Source of the DNA: an uncultured Saprospiraceae bacterium
GTDB taxonomy: Bacteria > Bacteroidota > Bacteroidia > Chitinophagales > Saprospiraceae
Reading direction: 5' to 3'
Length of the DNA: 14,172 nt
NCBI GenBank assembly: GCA_937930625.1
Contig: CALHBW010000465.1
Location: 1-14,172 of the forward strand
Below, piece after piece: positions 13,130-14,172 of this stretch. The notes beneath the pieces were generated by a model. It was not told the origin of the DNA. It worked only from the letters and a program-made list of their open reading frames with translations, and made no database searches. The position numbers and the translations under genes were made by a program. Position 1 is the first letter of the stretch; each line of letters opens with the position of its first letter.

Positions 13130-13242
13130 TTTTATTGTTTCATTGTTCGATTGTTTCATTGTTGTATTGTTCGATTGCTTTTGGGTTAAAGAAACCATAC
13201 AGCCATGAAACAATGAAGCCATACAACAATGAAACAATAAAA
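13130..13242. repeat. Inverted pair of six 8-bp-unit arrays between S9 peptidase and pdxH
   Basis: Left units at 13130-13177 are ttttattg, tttcattg, ttcgattg, tttcattg, ttgtattg, ttcgattg. Right units at 13195-13242 are ccatacag, ccatgaaa, caatgaag, ccatacaa, caatgaaa, caataaaa. There are six units on each side in exact period 8. The outer 18 bases are perfectly complementary and pairing weakens toward the 17-base loop. The left arm begins one base after the peptidase stop (13128), and the right arm ends two bases before the pdxH ATG (13245), so the array fills the whole gap. Confidence 0.95.
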
Positions 13243-13244
13243 TC

Positions 13245-13901
13245 ATGCAAAAAAAAATAGCCGACCTTCGCCGCGATTACCAATTGAAGACTTTAGATAT
13301 AAGCGATGTATCGCCTAGCCCTTTTGTGCAATTCAAAAATTGGTTTGATGGTGCTTTGCAGTTTGCCAGTGAGACAGAGGGGTTTGAAGCCAATGCCATG
13401 ACGCTCTGCACTGCTACGCCGACCGGCAAGCCTTCTGCACGTATCGTACTGTTGAAGGGGTTTGATGAAAAAGGTTTCATTTTTTATACCAATTACGAAA
13501 GCAGAAAAGGACGACAAATTGAAGCGAATCCGTATGTATCGTTGGTTTTTCATTGGCACGGATTGGAGCGACAAATTAGAATAGAAGGAGAGGCAAAGCG
13601 TGTAGAGGCATCATTATCAGATAATTACTACAATAGCCGTCCGCGCAAAAGCAGGCTTGGAGCTTGGGCTTCACCTCAAAGTCAAAGCATCAATGATAGA
13701 CAAATTCTTGAACAGAATATGGAGCAACTCCAAGCCCAATATGAAGAAGATAAACCTATTCCGCGTCCGCTACATTGGGGGGGCTATCGGGTAGTACCTT
13801 CAGCAATAGAGTTTTGGCAAGGACGTAGCAGTCGATTGCACGACCGTATTTTTTATGAGAAAAATGATGACGAATGGACGATTACAAGGTTGGCACCTTG
13901 A
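13245..13901 (+). CDS. pdxH: Pyridoxamine 5'-phosphate oxidase
   Basis: A 218-residue FMN-dependent enzyme that oxidises pyridoxine or pyridoxamine 5'-phosphate to pyridoxal 5'-phosphate, the last step of vitamin B6 salvage and synthesis. The length is normal for the family. All the family blocks are present: RIVLLKG (66-72), YTNYESRKG (81-89) for FMN binding, WASPQSQSI (141-149), HWGGYRVVP (177-185) and EFWQGRSSRLHDR (189-201), with the C-terminus ending TRLAP. It is cytoplasmic. The ATG follows directly after an inverted 8-bp array with only two bases between, so no Shine-Dalgarno sequence is present, and initiation would have to occur beside a stable hairpin. Confidence 0.97.
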   Translation: MQKKIADLRRDYQLKTLDISDVSPSPFVQFKNWFDGALQFASETEGFEANAMTLCTATPTGKPSARIVLLKGFDEKGFIFYTNYESRKGRQIEANPYVSLVFHWHGLERQIRIEGEAKRVEASLSDNYYNSRPRKSRLGAWASPQSQSINDRQILEQNMEQLQAQYEEDKPIPRPLHWGGYRVVPSAIEFWQGRSSRLHDRIFYEKNDDEWTITRLAP

Positions 13902-13928
13902 AATGTATGTCTCACTACTTAATCGTTC

Positions 13929-14171
13929 TTATCCCAACATCTTCTCCGCAAACACCAACAACATCTTTTCCAATTCAATTTTTAAATCATCCTTACGTTT
14001 CAGGTCAGTCAATCTCGGCAAATGACGTGCAAAGTACAACTGATGATTTGCCATTTCAAATAAAGTGCTGGACAGTGTACGCGGGTATTCAAAATCAGGC
14101 TGCACTAGCTCAACGATAGCCGCTACACGCTCTACCAATTCTTTGTAACATAAAAAAAGCCCGTCCTTATT
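13929..14171 (-). CDS. Unrecognised protein, C-terminal part (5' end outside window)
   Basis: The minus frame is open to the window edge, and 80 C-terminal residues are visible, beginning NKDGLFLCYKELVERV. The sequence is mixed-charge and helical-looking (PDFEYPRTLSSTLFEMANHQ, then HLPRLTDL and KIELEKMLLVFAEKMLG). It reads like a real gene because the frame stays open across the edge and composition is protein-like. It converges on pdxH with a 27-base gap holding no palindrome. I do not recognise the family. The internal TTG near 14138 should not be taken as the start, since the frame continues upstream. Confidence 0.6.
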   Translation of the reverse strand, partial: NKDGLFLCYKELVERVAAIVELVQPDFEYPRTLSSTLFEMANHQLYFARHLPRLTDLKRKDDLKIELEKMLLVFAEKMLG

Positions 14172-14172
14172 T

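Overview
The window looks like a piece of a Bacteroidota chromosome, probably Saprospirales-like (the order is inferred from gene style only). The evidence is a secreted protein with a type IX secretion (T9SS) C-terminal sorting domain, an OmpA protein with N-terminal carboxypeptidase-regulatory-like folds, a VGIGT/LDVxG repeat protein, a soluble TPR histidine kinase and a DUF5606 protein. The base composition is AT-leaning. No mobile-element gene, tRNA, rRNA or CRISPR array was seen.

Layout. The left edge (+) carries the C-terminal end of an AI-2E/PerM-family membrane protein and then a YgjP-type zinc metallopeptidase. A block of minus-strand genes follows, listed here in transcription order from the right: a TPR sensor histidine kinase (7211-9154), a repeat protein with a lectin-like C-terminus (5593-6663), a T9SS-exported surface protein with an FnIII domain (3814-5382), and an OmpA-family envelope protein (1407-2963). 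Divergent from the kinase is the DUF5606 gene (9498-9923). It converges on a Rieske non-heme iron oxygenase (10043-11122), which is divergent from a cytoplasmic S9 prolyl-oligopeptidase-family peptidase (11296-13128). pdxH (13245-13901) follows the peptidase, and a partial unknown gene on the minus strand enters from the right edge. The minus-strand block is mostly about the cell envelope and surface; the right half is housekeeping and metabolic.

The most unusual property lies between the genes. Every gap of more than 30 bp that adjoins the 3' end of a gene contains one or more inverted repeats. Most are a pair of degenerate short-unit tandem arrays facing each other. Each locus has its own unit length (6, 7, 8 or 8-9 bp) and its own vocabulary, and both arms use the same period. 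The arms often begin or end inside, or within a few bases of, stop codons, and in some cases start codons. The two divergent gaps (9155-9497 and 11123-11295) have no such element. Two loci are nested, palindrome inside palindrome, and share a conserved 13-bp core (GGTTCTTTGACAA) that resembles rRNA antitermination boxA. Matching short-period arrays also occur inside the OmpA-family coding sequence. One conventional intrinsic terminator (3465-3498, minus) was found. These gap elements are the best candidate for an undescribed system in the window: a family of self-complementary, stop-codon-anchored arrays that may form transcript 3' ends.
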